Positions 46,801 through 58,014 of a stretch of 64,000 bases of DNA are shown here, piece after piece. The notes beneath the pieces were generated by a model that saw only the letters and a program-made list of their open reading frames with translations, was not told the origin of the DNA and did no database searches. Each line of letters opens with the position of its first letter. Position 1 is the first letter of the stretch. The stretch lies in the NCBI GenBank assembly GCA_964017235.1, contig OZ024933.1, positions 12,093,962-12,157,961 of the forward strand, written 5' to 3'. The position numbers and the translations under genes are program-made. This DNA is from Sabellastarte sp. h YS-2021 (Eukaryota > Annelida > Polychaeta > Sabellida > Sabellidae).

Positions 46801-47580
46801 GAAAAACTTTGTCCGTCCTGTATCTCAGAAACTGTAAGGTGTAGGAAGTTGATACTTGGTAGGGACATTGGTTAGGGGGTGTAGGTATGCAACGTCATGG
46901 CATGACCTTGATTTGACCTTTGGCCTTGCTGTAGTGGCCTTGACCTATAATGCCCTGTCCGGGCCATATTTCGGAAACCATAAATTCAGCAGTATGTTTA
47001 AAATACTGTACGATGCACAGAGGCTATACACACAAAACAATTTTATATTGTTTAAAACTGGATACACAACAACCTTTATTTAGTGTGATACACAAGAAAA
47101 TAGGCAGCAACACAAGCACTGAATTCAAAATTGAAATCAAATATAAAATCTTGTCCAGGCTATATCTCAGAAGCCGTAAGGTGTAGGAAGTTGATACTTG
47201 GTAGGGACATTGGTTAGGGTCGTAGGTGTGCAATGTCATGGTGTGACCTTGAGTTGATCTTTGACCTTGCTGTAGTGACTTTGACCTATAAAATCTTGTT
47301 CTGGATATATCTCGGAAACCATACTGTGTAGGAAGTTGATACTGGGTAGGCACATTGGCTAGGGGGTGTAGATGTAAAACATCATGGTGTGACCTTGATC
47401 TGACCTTTGACCTTGCCATAGTGACCTTGACCTATAATGCCCTGTCTGGGCTATATTTCGGAAACCATAAATTCAGCAGTATGTTTAAAATACTGTACGA
47501 TGCACAGAGGCTATACACACAAAACAATTTTATATTGTTTAAAACTGGATACACAACAACCTTTATTTAGTGTGATACAC
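46800..47580. repeat. ~140-bp tandem repeat with TGACCTTTGACCTTG core, interrupted
   Basis: Units near 46805, 47150 and 47290 share 'GTGTAGGAAGTTGATACTTG', 'GTAGGGACATTGGTTAGGG' and 'GACCTTGA...TGACCTTTG'. Two direct copies of a different segment (46982-47080 and 47468-47578) sit between or after them, so the array was interrupted and part of it then duplicated. Confidence 0.8.
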
Positions 47581-47591
47581 CTTGCGCACCC

Positions 47592-48540
47592 TCCTGTAGT
47601 TTCCTAACAATATTTTATAAAATGGACGTCTCGACGAAGATGAAATACTTTAAACTACAGAACTCACGGCCATAGCATCCATATCTAATCATAGGCTGTC
47701 ACCTCGTTGGTTTCGAGTCCCACAAGTGGCAATGCTGAGGACCTGTCCCAATATGACCCTGGCTGTTGAACGGGATGTAAAACCCCAACTTTGACCTTAA
47801 TTTGGCCATAGCATCCAAATCATTAATATTCATGAGCTGATACGAGGACACAGATCTCCTCTGAAGTTTCAAAACAATATTTTATAAAATGGACGTCTCG
47901 ACGAAGATAAAATACCTTAAACTACAGAACTCATGGCCATAGCATCCAAGTCATTAATATTCATGAGGTGATACGAGGACACAGATCTCTGTAGTTTCCT
48001 AACAATATTTTATAAAATGGACGTCTCGACGAAGATAAAATACTTTAAACTACAGAACTCATGGCCATAGCATCCAAGTCATTAATATTCATGAGGTGAT
48101 ATGAGGACACAGATCTCCTCTGTAGTTTCTTAACAATATTTTAAAAAATGGATGCCTAGACAAAGATCAAATGCTTTAAACTACAGAACTCATGGCCATA
48201 GCACCCAAGTCATTAATATTCATACGAAAATATGAGGACACAGATTTCCACTGGGATTTCCTTGCAATATTTTATAAAATAGAAGCATAGACGAAGGTCA
48301 AATGCTTTACACTACAGGACTCCCGACCATAGCACCCAAATTATTAATATTCATGAGGAGATATGAGGACATAGATTTCCCCTGTAGTTTCCTTGCAATG
48401 TTTTATAAAATAGAAGCATAGACGAAGATCAAATACTATAAACTACAGAATTCACGGCCATAGCACCCAAGTCATTAGTATTCATGAGAAGATATGAGGA
48501 CACAGATTTTCCCTGAAATTTCCTTGCAATATTTTATATA
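47592..48540 (+). repeat. 130-bp satellite, seven to eight direct units
   Basis: Each unit runs TAGTTTCCTAACAATATTTT, ATAAAATGGACGTCTCGACG, AAACTACAGAACTCATGGCC, ATAGCATCCAAGTCATTAAT, ATTCATGAGGTGATACGAGG, ACACAGATCTCC. Starts fall about every 130 bp (near 47592, 47860, 47990, 48120, 48250, 48380, 48510). The first unit is split by a 122-bp SINE. Confidence 0.9.
47682..47803 (+). mobile_element. SINE tail insertion with 14-bp TSD inside the satellite
   Basis: GGCCATAGCATCCA is present on both sides (47668-47681 and 47804-47817). The insert holds a box-B-like GGTTTCGAGTCCC, then GAGGACCTGTCCC, GACCCTGGCTGTT and GGGATGTAAAACCCCAA. The same tail occurs at 56092-56160. A perfect target duplication of this length is the mark of LINE-driven insertion. 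Confidence 0.8.
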
Positions 48541-48624
48541 TTAAATATGTTCTAGCTTTCTATAGTTACACTACAGTAAGCCTATGCAGATACAGTTAAG
48601 CTATTAGTTGAGTAAATTTTCTTT

Positions 48625-48890
48625 TGATGAGTTCAGTAGTTTAAAGTATTTTATCTTCGTGGAGACATCCATTTTATAAAATATTGTTAGGAAACTACAG
48701 GGGAGATCTGTGTCCTCATATCTTCTCATGAATATTAATGACTTGGGTGCCATGATCATGAGTTCAGTAGTTTAAAGTATTTTATCTTCGTGGAGACGTC
48801 CATTTTATAAAATATTGTTAGGAAACTACAGGGGAAATCTGTATCATCATATCTTCTCATGAATATTAATGACTTGGGTGCTATGGCTGT
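48625..48890 (-). repeat. Same 130-bp satellite, two inverted units
   Basis: Two reverse-complement units (near 48630 and 48765: GTTTAAAGTATTTTATCTTC, TTTTATAAAATATTGTTAGG, TCTTCTCATGAATATTAATG) face the direct array. Together they form an inverted repeat with a spacer of ~90 bases and potential arms of ~260 bases. Confidence 0.9.
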
Positions 48891-48989
48891 TCATCGCACC
48901 CCATCGCACCTCATCGCACCCATCGATAGCACCTCCGGTAGTCCGGGTTTTAGAAGGCACCGACGGATACATAAATCATCCACACTCAC

Positions 48990-50080
48990 TTTTGTTTGTT
49001 GTTTCTTTACGAGCTGATTTATTATAAAATTCAACCTAAATTACCTATAATTTTATTTGTTGTTAACATAAAATGTGGCCTTAAATGCGAAATTATGAGG
49101 CAATGTAACTCCTTTCATTCATTTAAAGTCTATTTTAAAGTAAAGCTATTCATGAAATTTGCGTTAACATAATGGTTCTATCATTAGCCATTCTATAGAA
49201 GTAACATTTGTCATAATATTATCAAAGAAGTTTTATACTGACGGAACAAAAACAAACGTGAAACATTTGCAAAGAATTCTGCTTTGATTGTTTATGTATT
49301 TTCTTGTAAAAACCTTGGTCAAAGAGAATACATTTGTTACAAGACAAAAGTACAATATGTGGTCCACAGCATAATATAAGTAATACTTCGCATCTAACGG
49401 TTCAGTAACACTTTAAACAGAAATTCGTGAGGAAGAGAATGTAAGAAATCAAAAAATTCAAAATTCTTTTTGTATCCATATATTTTTTAAAAGTTTTATA
49501 GATATCAAATGAGATGATTATTTTTACAAAATGTGTGTTTTCTGGAGAAGTAATGAGAAAATGTCAACACACTGTGGCAGCGGCAGCGTACTCATGCCTA
49601 ATCCATAGTTTCCATCGGATGCTCTCCCTAGGATATAATAACTATTTATTTAATATACACAAGTATATTATAAGTAATACACAACTGCCTGATTCTGTAG
49701 CACAAAGGTGATGGCTAATACACAGACCTTGATAATATAAGAGAAACAAGATTGTGGATACATAAACATATACATTTACAACAGCAGTACAGTACCTATT
49801 GTTATATTATGGACCATAAACATAGGGCTAATCAGCCGGAGAATGAAAAGCCAGAAGGATTTTCCAGTAGTTTTGTAGTATGTGTTATTCTCAGTAGGTG
49901 GACAACCACTTGCTGTGACCTATGAGAAAAGTCCTTTTGTCAGTCAAAAGTCATACAGTCCTCATATGATGCCAAAAGAACTTGAAGACAGTCTAGCTCC
50001 TTTGCTGAAATGATATCAAAACAGCAAGATTTATATTACACTTTGCTTTAGGTTTGGCTCTTTTATTTGAAAGTAAAACA
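48990..50080. other. Gene-free stretch
   Basis: AT-rich. Nothing recognised apart from a weak 65-codon frame at 49514-49711. Confidence 0.4.
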
Positions 50081-50086
50081 AGGCCA

Positions 50087-50220
50087 GAAGGACTGAAAGA
50101 TTTTGGTCTACTAGCCAGAGCCCTGAAGCCATCAGAGACAAAGTAGTCACTGTAGTAGCCACCCATCCATGTACTAATGTACTCCTCAATTCATGAAAGT
50201 CTGAAGGAAAAAAAAACAGA
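50087..50220 (-). mobile_element. 5S-rRNA-derived SINE, copy 4 (truncated)
   Basis: 'TAGTACATGGATGGGTGGC' on the minus strand matches the 5S-like block; 'CTGATGGCTTCAGGGCTCTG' and 'GACTTTCATGAATTGAGG' match the body and head of the other copies. The section between head and 5S-like block is partly deleted. Confidence 0.65.
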
Positions 50221-50224
50221 AAGA

Positions 50225-51085
50225 GAAAGTGATTCCTAAAAATGCAAGCTTCAATATATGCTTTCCTGTTGTCTGAAAATTTTGTTTTGATTCTTGGACT
50301 TAAAGTTTCATGGGGTATTTAATTGCTAGCAATGCGTAGTTTTTTCGAAGTGTAGAATTTTGAGCAAGTAGTATGGGCTGCTTCCTTATGTCATGAAACA
50401 TTATGGTACAATCTTTGTTTCACCTGGAGGCTAACATAACAACATGTGTGTGGTTCCTTGTTTTGGTAAATTACATAACTGATTAAGGTGTAGTATACCT
50501 CTGATTGCCCTCTGTCCATATAATTACCACAGTTATCGTTTTAAATATGCAGTCAATTGAATGTGTTATACCATCAGCATTTCTTTACTTTGTGCTAATA
50601 TTAACAATTGTCTACAAATATGTAACAATAGCAAACTCAAGCTGATTAATGAACTAAATTATCTTTAAAGGATTCTGTGTCTCCGGATTACTTCAGTATA
50701 TTTATTATCTGTCATATAATTAATTATAATATATCAGTGATGTAGCATGACAGTCATATTACGGTTTTCTTTTCTATTTAGAATGTGCAGCAAAACAAAT
50801 TGCAAAATGTAAGGGTAAGAATATCCAATATACAAGTTATTTTGCAACCGGTAATTCTTAAACAAAGATAACAAATAGAATAATTGACATCTGTACTTGC
50901 TCTTTTGTGAAACAACTATGATATGTTCTCTTATTAATTGTGGAATTCAATTCTTCAATCTATGTAATAATCTCCACTTTCTTATATCTGCAAATCAAAC
51001 TCAAATTTGAATTTTTTATAAAATATGATCTTCAAATGAAAAGATAACCAAGAAGGGTATTATAGGTGGAGTTCTAGTATTTGCA
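50225..51085. other. Upstream flank of peptide gene B
   Basis: No coding pattern. The 5' untranslated exon predicted for gene B should lie here or in the next segment, but I could not identify it. Confidence 0.35.
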
Positions 51086-51094
51086 GGATATATT

Positions 51095-51345
51095 AATCAT
51101 TACAAAATCTTACCTTGGAAAATTTTTGGCCTCATTTTAAGAAACAAGATGGCTGCCATGGACGTTTCTTTGTCATTCACAAAGCAGTGTGTAGAGATTT
51201 TCCTCTTACCTGCTCTAGAGCAAAACGTATTACATGCAGAGTTTTTAATTTTACAGATGTTCATCATTACAAAAAACTTGCTTCAGGGTATTTTTCGACC
51301 TCATTTTGTAAAACAAGCTGGCCGCCATGGACATTTTCCTTGACT
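51095..51345. repeat. ~160-bp tandem duplication upstream of gene B, with YY1-like motif
   Basis: 'ATCATTACAAAATCTTACC' with 'GCCTCATTTTAAGAAACAAG' (from 51100) is repeated as 'ATCATTACAAAAAACTTGC' with 'ACCTCATTTTGTAAAACAAG' (from 51261). The first copy contains AAGATGGCTGCCATGG, an exact match to the YY1 consensus core AAGATGGC; the second has AAGCTGGCCGCCATGG. It ends about 160 bases before the coding start, so it could belong to the promoter or 5' exon region. Confidence 0.6.
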
Positions 51346-51507
51346 CTCATCAAGTTATTTCACAAAAGAAACAAAATTGAATTGTTAGACAAACCTTAGT
51401 TTAACACAACAATTAAATCAGTTTGGAACACAGAAAGTGTGAAATGGCTGCCAGATATAAAATAATTAATTTCTTACTATCTTCCAGATTCTATTGTGTA
51501 AATAGAC

Positions 51508-53486
51508 ATGACTTCCAGCACATGTGCACTTGCAGCTTTGGTCTTGATGTTAATTATGACAGATATTACTTCAAGTAAGAATTGGTGCTGTTATTACACA
51601 ATTCAATTAAAATATCTGTTCACAATGAATGGTTCATATATCAATATCAAGAGTGGCAATTTTAATGTAAATACAAACAAGAAAACGATTACTATTTGAA
51701 GATTTTTATAATTAAAGATGAAAATCCTAACTCACCTCCTATTTTTAGATATTATTTGATTTTTAAATCTTGATTGCAATTTTTTTTATGTTTTGAGGAT
51801 TTTAAATAGTTTTCCTCCAATCTTTTTCAAGTTACCACTGTAGTATTTTTTCCTAAATTATTTGGCTATATTCTACAATAGAACTTTTAAAAAGGAATCA
51901 CTAGAAACTATTTTTCTTTCACTTATATCTTTAATTTCACAGAAGTTGTAATAACTTTAAAAGTAATCAGGTCTCACTATAGTGTTTCAAATCAGTCCTC
52001 AGTTTCGCTGTCAATTTTTATGCAAAATTTCTGTCATTTATAGGTCCTTCATTTGATAGAAATAGGAGACCAAAGCCTGAACAAAATATTGGTGGTGAGT
52101 TATCATCATTCATCACACTGTCTTTCTTAAGCTGATATATCTCCCAAAACTTTAACAGGCTTCATTCCAGTTAGATATTTATTACTTACTGAGTTCTATA
52201 AGGATCAAGATCAAGTCAAACTAGTATATTTCTAAACAGACCAGATAAATCCAAAGTAAAAGAAAGTATCCAAAATACTAACCAGATATACTCTAAAATT
52301 ATAGAAACAAGTATAGTTGTTGCAAATTAATATTGAGGAATTTTAATGCTAAAAAAGAATTTAATTTACAGGTGCAAAACCATAGACTAACTTTGGCACT
52401 CACTGGGTGAGAGTTAAATTTGAATGACTTATATTGTTGAGCTTCTTCTTATCCTTGATACTGTACCTTCCACTAGTGCAGGTGATAAAATCCAAAGATC
52501 ATGAAACACTACACTTCAAAAATTATTTTGCTGTCAGTTTACTGGGTTTTTGCTGAACTTTGAAATATAAGCCAAATTCTTATGACTAACAAGACTGGCC
52601 CTGGGCTCAAATATAACTACTGGTAACATGTGGGATTATGCAGTGAAAGACTGAAATGGTTTCTTTGAAATGGATGTAAAATCCTAACTATGACTGCCAA
52701 ATGAGGTAATTGATTACACTATTTATACCATTTGTGCATTGAACATCAAGCAATATAAATAATTTCAAAACTATATCTTATATGAAAATATATTTCTTAA
52801 CCAGATTTAACTGTAATAACAAATATTCGTTTTCTACTCCAACAAAGAAATTGAGAACTTTTGAAAAAGGCCATGTGAAAAAAAGCTTCTTTGTTTTAAT
52901 ATAACATCTTTCCATCACAGCCGTTTTTGACAGATTATTTTTGCATAAAAATTAAATTTACGCATGGCTTTTTGCTTACAATGGTAAACAATTCGATACC
53001 TATAGCTATAGCATTTGAAAAAACAATTCTTAAAAATGAAGGAAAAATTCACTACTAAAAAATATTATCTTGTTAACGATCATTGTGTAAAATACCTCTG
53101 TGCTATTAACTAGGAGCCATATTAACCGAAATTCTTGGTATATTTTTCTGATAATGTATATTTTATTTATTTTTCCAATGTATAATTCTTAACATATAAT
53201 TGATTAATTTTTAATAGAAAATGTCTATTAATGCAGTCAGTTATAACATAGACCTAATTATTGTCTCTAATATTGTATATTTTTCACAGTGTGTGGTCCT
53301 GACTACAAAGGCTATGGCCAAGCCAAATGCTACCTAGGTAAAAAATGTCCCAAAAGCTACAAGTTGTGTAAGATCAAGAAGTTCAGTAAATCATGTAAAG
53401 AAAATCTGACGCAAGCCAAAAAGATGAAATGCTGTTACATGAAAGCATATGGAAGAAAGCATCCATGTAACAAAGGCGATTTTTGA
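51508..53486 (+). CDS. Secreted cationic eight-cysteine peptide, gene B (three coding exons)
   Basis: The coding exons are 51508-51574, 52044-52094 and 53290-53486, with GT-AG phase-1 introns, giving 104 codons plus TGA. Exon 1 is a signal peptide (core CALAALVLMLIM). Exon 2 encodes a short basic segment including 'RNRRPKPEQNIG'. Exon 3 encodes the eight-Cys domain with the same spacing as gene A (C-x11-C-x5-C-x6-C-x8-C-x11-CC-x10-C), an invariant 'YKLCKIKKFSKSCKE' core and about +15 net charge. A TTCCAG acceptor ends at 51487, 20 bases before the ATG, as in gene A. Introns share blocks with gene A, so the pair arose by duplication. An extracellular defence peptide is likely and a venom- or toxin-like role cannot be excluded; the family was not recognised. 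The two introns (469 and 1195 bp) lack the LINE. Confidence 0.85.
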
Positions 53487-53583
53487 AGAACATCATATCT
53501 AATGTTAAAAACATAAAGCTTTAAAACGGCTACTGGGACATGAAAAAAATAAGCATTTATCTGGAGTTCTCTACTTCACCTCT

Positions 53584-53589
53584 AATAAA
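53584..53589 (+). terminator. Poly(A) signal, gene B
   Basis: AATAAA about 100 bases after the stop codon, inside CTCTAATAAAGTTTC. Confidence 0.7.
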
Positions 53590-53599
53590 GTTTCTACAA

Positions 53600-54930
53600 A
53601 CTGAAGCTTCACTTGCTCTTGTATAGTAACTCTGTGTGTCAAATAAAATATAAAAACCCAATATATGTGACCTAACCAAATTGTTATAGAGTTATTACAA
53701 TTTTGACATTGTAGTGTATTGTATATTTACACTAAGGGGAGTTTCCCCGTGTACACCAGGGCCTAAAGCGCTATTTTACCAATATAACTGTACAGGTAGA
53801 GCCTATCTGTCAAGTTGCTGATATTCCTCTAATTGAAAGACAGAGGCTCAAGGATGATCATACGTCAACATTCTTGAGGTTCTAAACCTGTCACTAGGGA
53901 ACGGAGCCATTGACAGAGGACCGTTATTTTTAGAGGACATTGAAGTTTATATATATATATTTTTTCATTATCTTGTGACAAGACAAAGAAAACATTAATG
54001 AACATGTTTCTACACAGTTGTAATGACATAGATGTAGCAAATCTGCAGCTAAATCTTTATCAATTAAGCAAAGCTATTGCCCTAAATTTCCATACAATTA
54101 ATCAAATGTGACCTTTGCTTAATTTCATCTGCCCCAAAACAATAATAGACTTAATTCTGAAGTGGAGGAAAGATTTTTAAGCCAATGTTTACAAACAGGG
54201 TCATACCAACAGAATGAAGAAAGCAGGCAGGATTTTTCACTCTGCACTATAAAACATAAATGTACCATATATGTTTAAATAAAGCGTGATTGTCATTTTT
54301 ATTCCATATTAGCTCAACAAATATTAATTTGATATTTGTCTTTAAAAAAGATACAAACCATGTATATAGAAGTAAGTATTGACAACAGATTAGCACACTT
54401 TGTAACTACATAAAGTAGACTATATATTATATAGAAAATAAACTATATAAAGTAAAAAAATATAATGGCCAGTTTTAGATGCACTTGTAGTAAAGTGAAG
54501 GGGACAAAATTGTCAATCCTGTAACATTTGATATATATATGGCCAGCATAACTTTAGCTGACCTTGGCATATTACTACTGAACTTAATCTCCAAGTTTGG
54601 TGGGCCTTATAGCTTCTGAAACATTGAATGCATTTCATGTTTGTCCTAGAATATTATCCTACATCAATTGTGTGTTTTCATTCAGTGTACTGTTCTAATG
54701 GTCTAACAATCTTGCTAATTAAGGAAAGCAGTCAAAGTTGGGGTTTTCTGTTCCTTACAACAGCTAAGTGCACACCAAAACAAGCCCTTGGTGAAACCCA
54801 CATAAGATAAACTTTGCTAAGTTGCACAGTAGTCAATGCCTAGGGATTTAGTACCAAATTAAACATAATTGTGTTAACATTAGTTGTTGCCTATGTTCTT
54901 CTAATTTTTGATGCCTATTCTTCTTTTTTC
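53600..54930. other. Gene-free stretch
   Basis: AT-rich with a short (TA)n run near 53950. Nothing else recognised. Confidence 0.4.
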
Positions 54931-54935
54931 CACAG

Positions 54936-55280
54936 ATGACACCTATCTTTAAAACACAAAATGTAAACTTGTATAAAATTCAAAAAGGGGCTGTTCTTGG
55001 TGGTCCTCCAGTTGGGAATACCAAACATCCTGCAATTAATTCTGAAATTTTTCTTCCAGAATATGACCTGGATCTCTCTTTCAAATATATAATTATATCT
55101 TTGGTGCGCCAGGCCCCTAACCATGAGGAAATTTCAGGAAGACATTCCCATTACCTGTTGATTAATGTCAACAGAAATCTAAAATCGTTGAAAACATTTT
55201 TGAATTTTGGACATTTGAAAATTATTGTTATTTTGGATCATTTTATTTTGGAGAAGTTGATTGCTTTAATTTCCCTGTAG
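54936..55280 (+). other. Unclassified 114-codon open frame
   Basis: It is the longest open frame in the right-hand unique region and follows a pyrimidine-rich TTCTTTTTTCCACAG that could be a splice acceptor. The protein has no signal peptide and no domain I recognise. Its AT-rich tail (HLKIIVILDHFILEKLIALI) looks like composition rather than selection. Most likely a chance frame or a decayed exon. Confidence 0.2.
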
Positions 55281-55284
55281 ACAA

Positions 55285-56085
55285 TAAATTCCCTGTCCAT
55301 GTAAGATTCACGGATCAAACATTTTGAATAATTTTATTGGATCATTCTGCAAAACTGTCTTTAGAGAATCATATCCCAATCACCAATAAACATACATGCA
55401 GCTTTCCTGGCAAGAATTTCGACAGTTTATCACTCAGGTTAATATTTGACTTGTGTTGTTCATATCAAGGATCTTTCCACGAAAGGTCAAAGAAAGGCAA
55501 TAACACAAGTGGCAAGTGTTATTTTTTCATTTACAGAATTTTTCCAGCAAAAGTCCGGAATTATTAGTGAGACAAGCCAAAATTAGGAAAATACTAATAT
55601 GAATACTAATACGTCTTGTGCCTGCACATTGTCATTTAGACCACAAACTCGATTATGTGATTTCACATGGCCAGACACACTAGTTTTATCACTGTTACAG
55701 ACAGCCTTGCTTGAACAGTCTTAACTGTATCCTTTTTAGTCATATGCTTGAATAAATATATATAAAACACTGCATTGATAAGTTTTCTGTAATATAGTGA
55801 GACCATAATGGCGTATGTCACACCATATATTGGCTTCTTATCTCTTTGATTTCAATCTAAGCCAGATTTGATATGGAAAAGTTAGTGCTTCTTTAGCTTG
55901 AAGTTTGGGTTGGCTTATGAAACTGTTAACAGCAGGAACTTTGTTCAGACCCGACTTTGGCAGTTTCATTCCACCTTAAATAATTCACTTCATAATTAGA
56001 ACCAATGTTTTTGAATGCTTGAACAAAATCAACTATTTGTGTCAAGTCTTGCTGCTTTAGAACTGCTAAATCCCAATGGATTTTC
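55285..56085. other. Gene-free stretch
   Basis: Nothing recognised. Confidence 0.4.
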
Positions 56086-56091
56086 AAACCA

Positions 56092-56160
56092 AAAGTGACA
56101 ATGCCGAGGACCTGTCCCGATATGACCCTGGCTGTTAATGGGATGTAAAATACCAAAGTT
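56092..56160 (+). mobile_element. SINE tail fragment (GGGATGTAAAA family)
   Basis: 'GACAATGCCGAGGACCTGTC', 'ATGACCCTGGCTGTTAATGG' and 'GATGTAAAATACC' match the tail of the SINE inserted at 47682-47803. Confidence 0.7.
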
Positions 56161-56314
56161 TACTTCTTAATATAGTGGTCTAAAATGCACTATTATATGG
56201 TATCTAATCAGTCAAGGATTACATTATGTATTTTCCTGTATTACTGGCTTAGTGTGTCTTGGTGGTAGAAGGGTTTTAACTGATCTGATCTTGATTCATA
56301 ATTATCCATGGCTA

Positions 56315-56760
56315 ATTTGAGGTGTAACAAGAGCACTAGGAGAGCACAGACCTTTGCCACTTGAGCTCAATTCCTGGACTTTCCATACCTACCATTAGCA
56401 CTGATATTCCTTTACCCCCGTCTATTTCATATTTTTGCCGATACTTTGTCACTCTCAATAGATTTCTTCATGGATCCAGATAGTGATACAGATCACTCCC
56501 AAAATCTAATCACTTGTTCCTTCTCCCATTTAGGACATATCCTGAAACTTCCATCAAAATTCATACATAAATTGTTGAGTTATCTGTCCAAAATTTAATC
56601 AATTTTTCTTTTTACCTTTCAGACATATCTTGAAAATTTCATCAAAATCCGTCCATAAGTTTTTCAGTTATCTTGTTCACAAAGAAACTCACAAAGCCAC
56701 AAACAAACCCAGGCAAAAACATAACCTCCTTGGTGGAGGTAATTACAGCAGAATTGCTAG
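56315..56760 (-). repeat. Dispersed repeat family (GAGGTTATG / GAGAGCACAGACC type), minus copy
   Basis: In reverse complement it has the same block order as 5985-6290: it starts near 56760 with CACCAAGGAGGTTATG and 'GTTTGTTTGTGG', passes two 'CTCAAC/AACT...TATGGACGG'-like blocks and 'GGGAGTGATCTG', and ends GGTCTGTGCTCTCC near 56335. It is longer and better preserved than the plus copy. Confidence 0.7.
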
Positions 56761-56764
56761 AACT

Positions 56765-57590
56765 TTTTACCATTTCTGGGCAACTTCAATGTTTGAGATG
56801 AAACAGGGCACACTCTCTTGGACAGATATCAATGCTCTATCAGTATTATATCAGCATCCCAGATTGTCATAGAAAATGCCCAGATCTCAGGACAAGCCAC
56901 CACCACAACAGGAAAATTATGTAGATTTTAAAATGGCTGTTCCTGTTTTTTAATTCCAACAATGGGCAATATAAACGTATATGCACTTTCTGTGTGAGAA
57001 TGGATGTAGTGTAGGACACCCAGAAATAAAAGAACATTTGAAAAACAGAAAGCATGATACGAATGTCAGCAACAGTAAAAGTAATAACAACTATATACAC
57101 TAAAGTCATGTGAGTTTGGAAAAACACTGACTGTAAATATAGAAAACATAGATGTTTCATTTCCATTCTTCTTTTGTTTTACTAAAATAACACACCACGA
57201 AGTAATTAATTTACTTTGATTGACAGTTCATTGGCTATCTCTGTATGTTATCACCTTTCTTGGTTGATTTTTATACAACATGTGAAAGTCGATGGTAGGA
57301 AGTGTCATATGATGCAATAAAAACCAAATACATGTGTGATGTTATTTAGTTAAAAGTCTTAATATGGTAGCATAGATATGGTAACGGTTTTTTGTGAAGA
57401 AGTAAAAAGATGGTGAATATGTTGTCTATAGATAGTACTACCATTCTGTATCTATTATTCAAAAATTTGGATATACCTTTAACTTCAGACTGTACCCCTC
57501 CAAATTGGGGTTTCAATTGTGTTCATAAGCTTAATCCCAACTAGAATACTGCCAGTGCTAGACCTAAATATACAAATTAATGGTAACATC
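56765..57590. other. Gene-free stretch
   Basis: At 56770-56830 a short piece translates to 'MFEMKQGTLSWTDINAL', echoing 'MHEVEQGTLSWADTTQWAI' in the gag-like protein at 63.3 kb, so a small fragment of that retrotransposon family may lie here. Nothing else recognised. Confidence 0.4.
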
Positions 57591-57596
57591 AATGTG

Positions 57597-57775
57597 AGCC
57601 AAAGTGGCAGAGTGGTAACACTCTTGCCTCTCCCCTCTGAGGTCGTGGTTCGGCTCTGGGCACGGCCTGAAATGGGAAAGCTGGTAGTTGCTTGCCGTTG
57701 GTTTGCAGTTTACAGTACAGAACCCTGAAGAACTGGGAGGCAAGAGTGTTACCAATATGCCACCGTGGCCCCCGC
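57597..57775. mobile_element. Head-to-head inverted SINE fragments
   Basis: The plus-strand part (57597-57730) starts at the head AAGTGGCAGAGTGGTAACAC and runs through the body to TTTACAGTACAGAACCCTGA. It abuts a minus-strand head (57735-57775; GGTGGCATATTGGTAACACT in reverse). The two heads face outward as an inverted pair with no tail, so this is a rearranged or nested insertion of the GGGGTTTTACGTCGC-tail SINE family. Confidence 0.75.
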
Positions 57776-58014
57776 CCAAACACGTTTCAGCCAACTTGGG
57801 CTCATCCTGTGCATAAAGAATTGGTTGGGAGTGTTTGCGTGTTTTGCCCTCCCCAGTTGATTATGATATAAAATGCATGGTATCTTTACAACTCACAGCA
57901 CTATCTGGTAAAAAACATGCAACTTATTCTGATCACACTTTAGCCACATGTAAGCCCATTTCCGTTTTTTATTCCCTTCCATTGCTGTTTTTTTCCTGCA
58001 AAGGCAACTGGGGC

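Noticed and set aside
47592..48540. CRISPR-like array
   Set aside because: Units are 130 bp, directly adjoining without unique spacers, and the genome is eukaryotic. It is satellite DNA.
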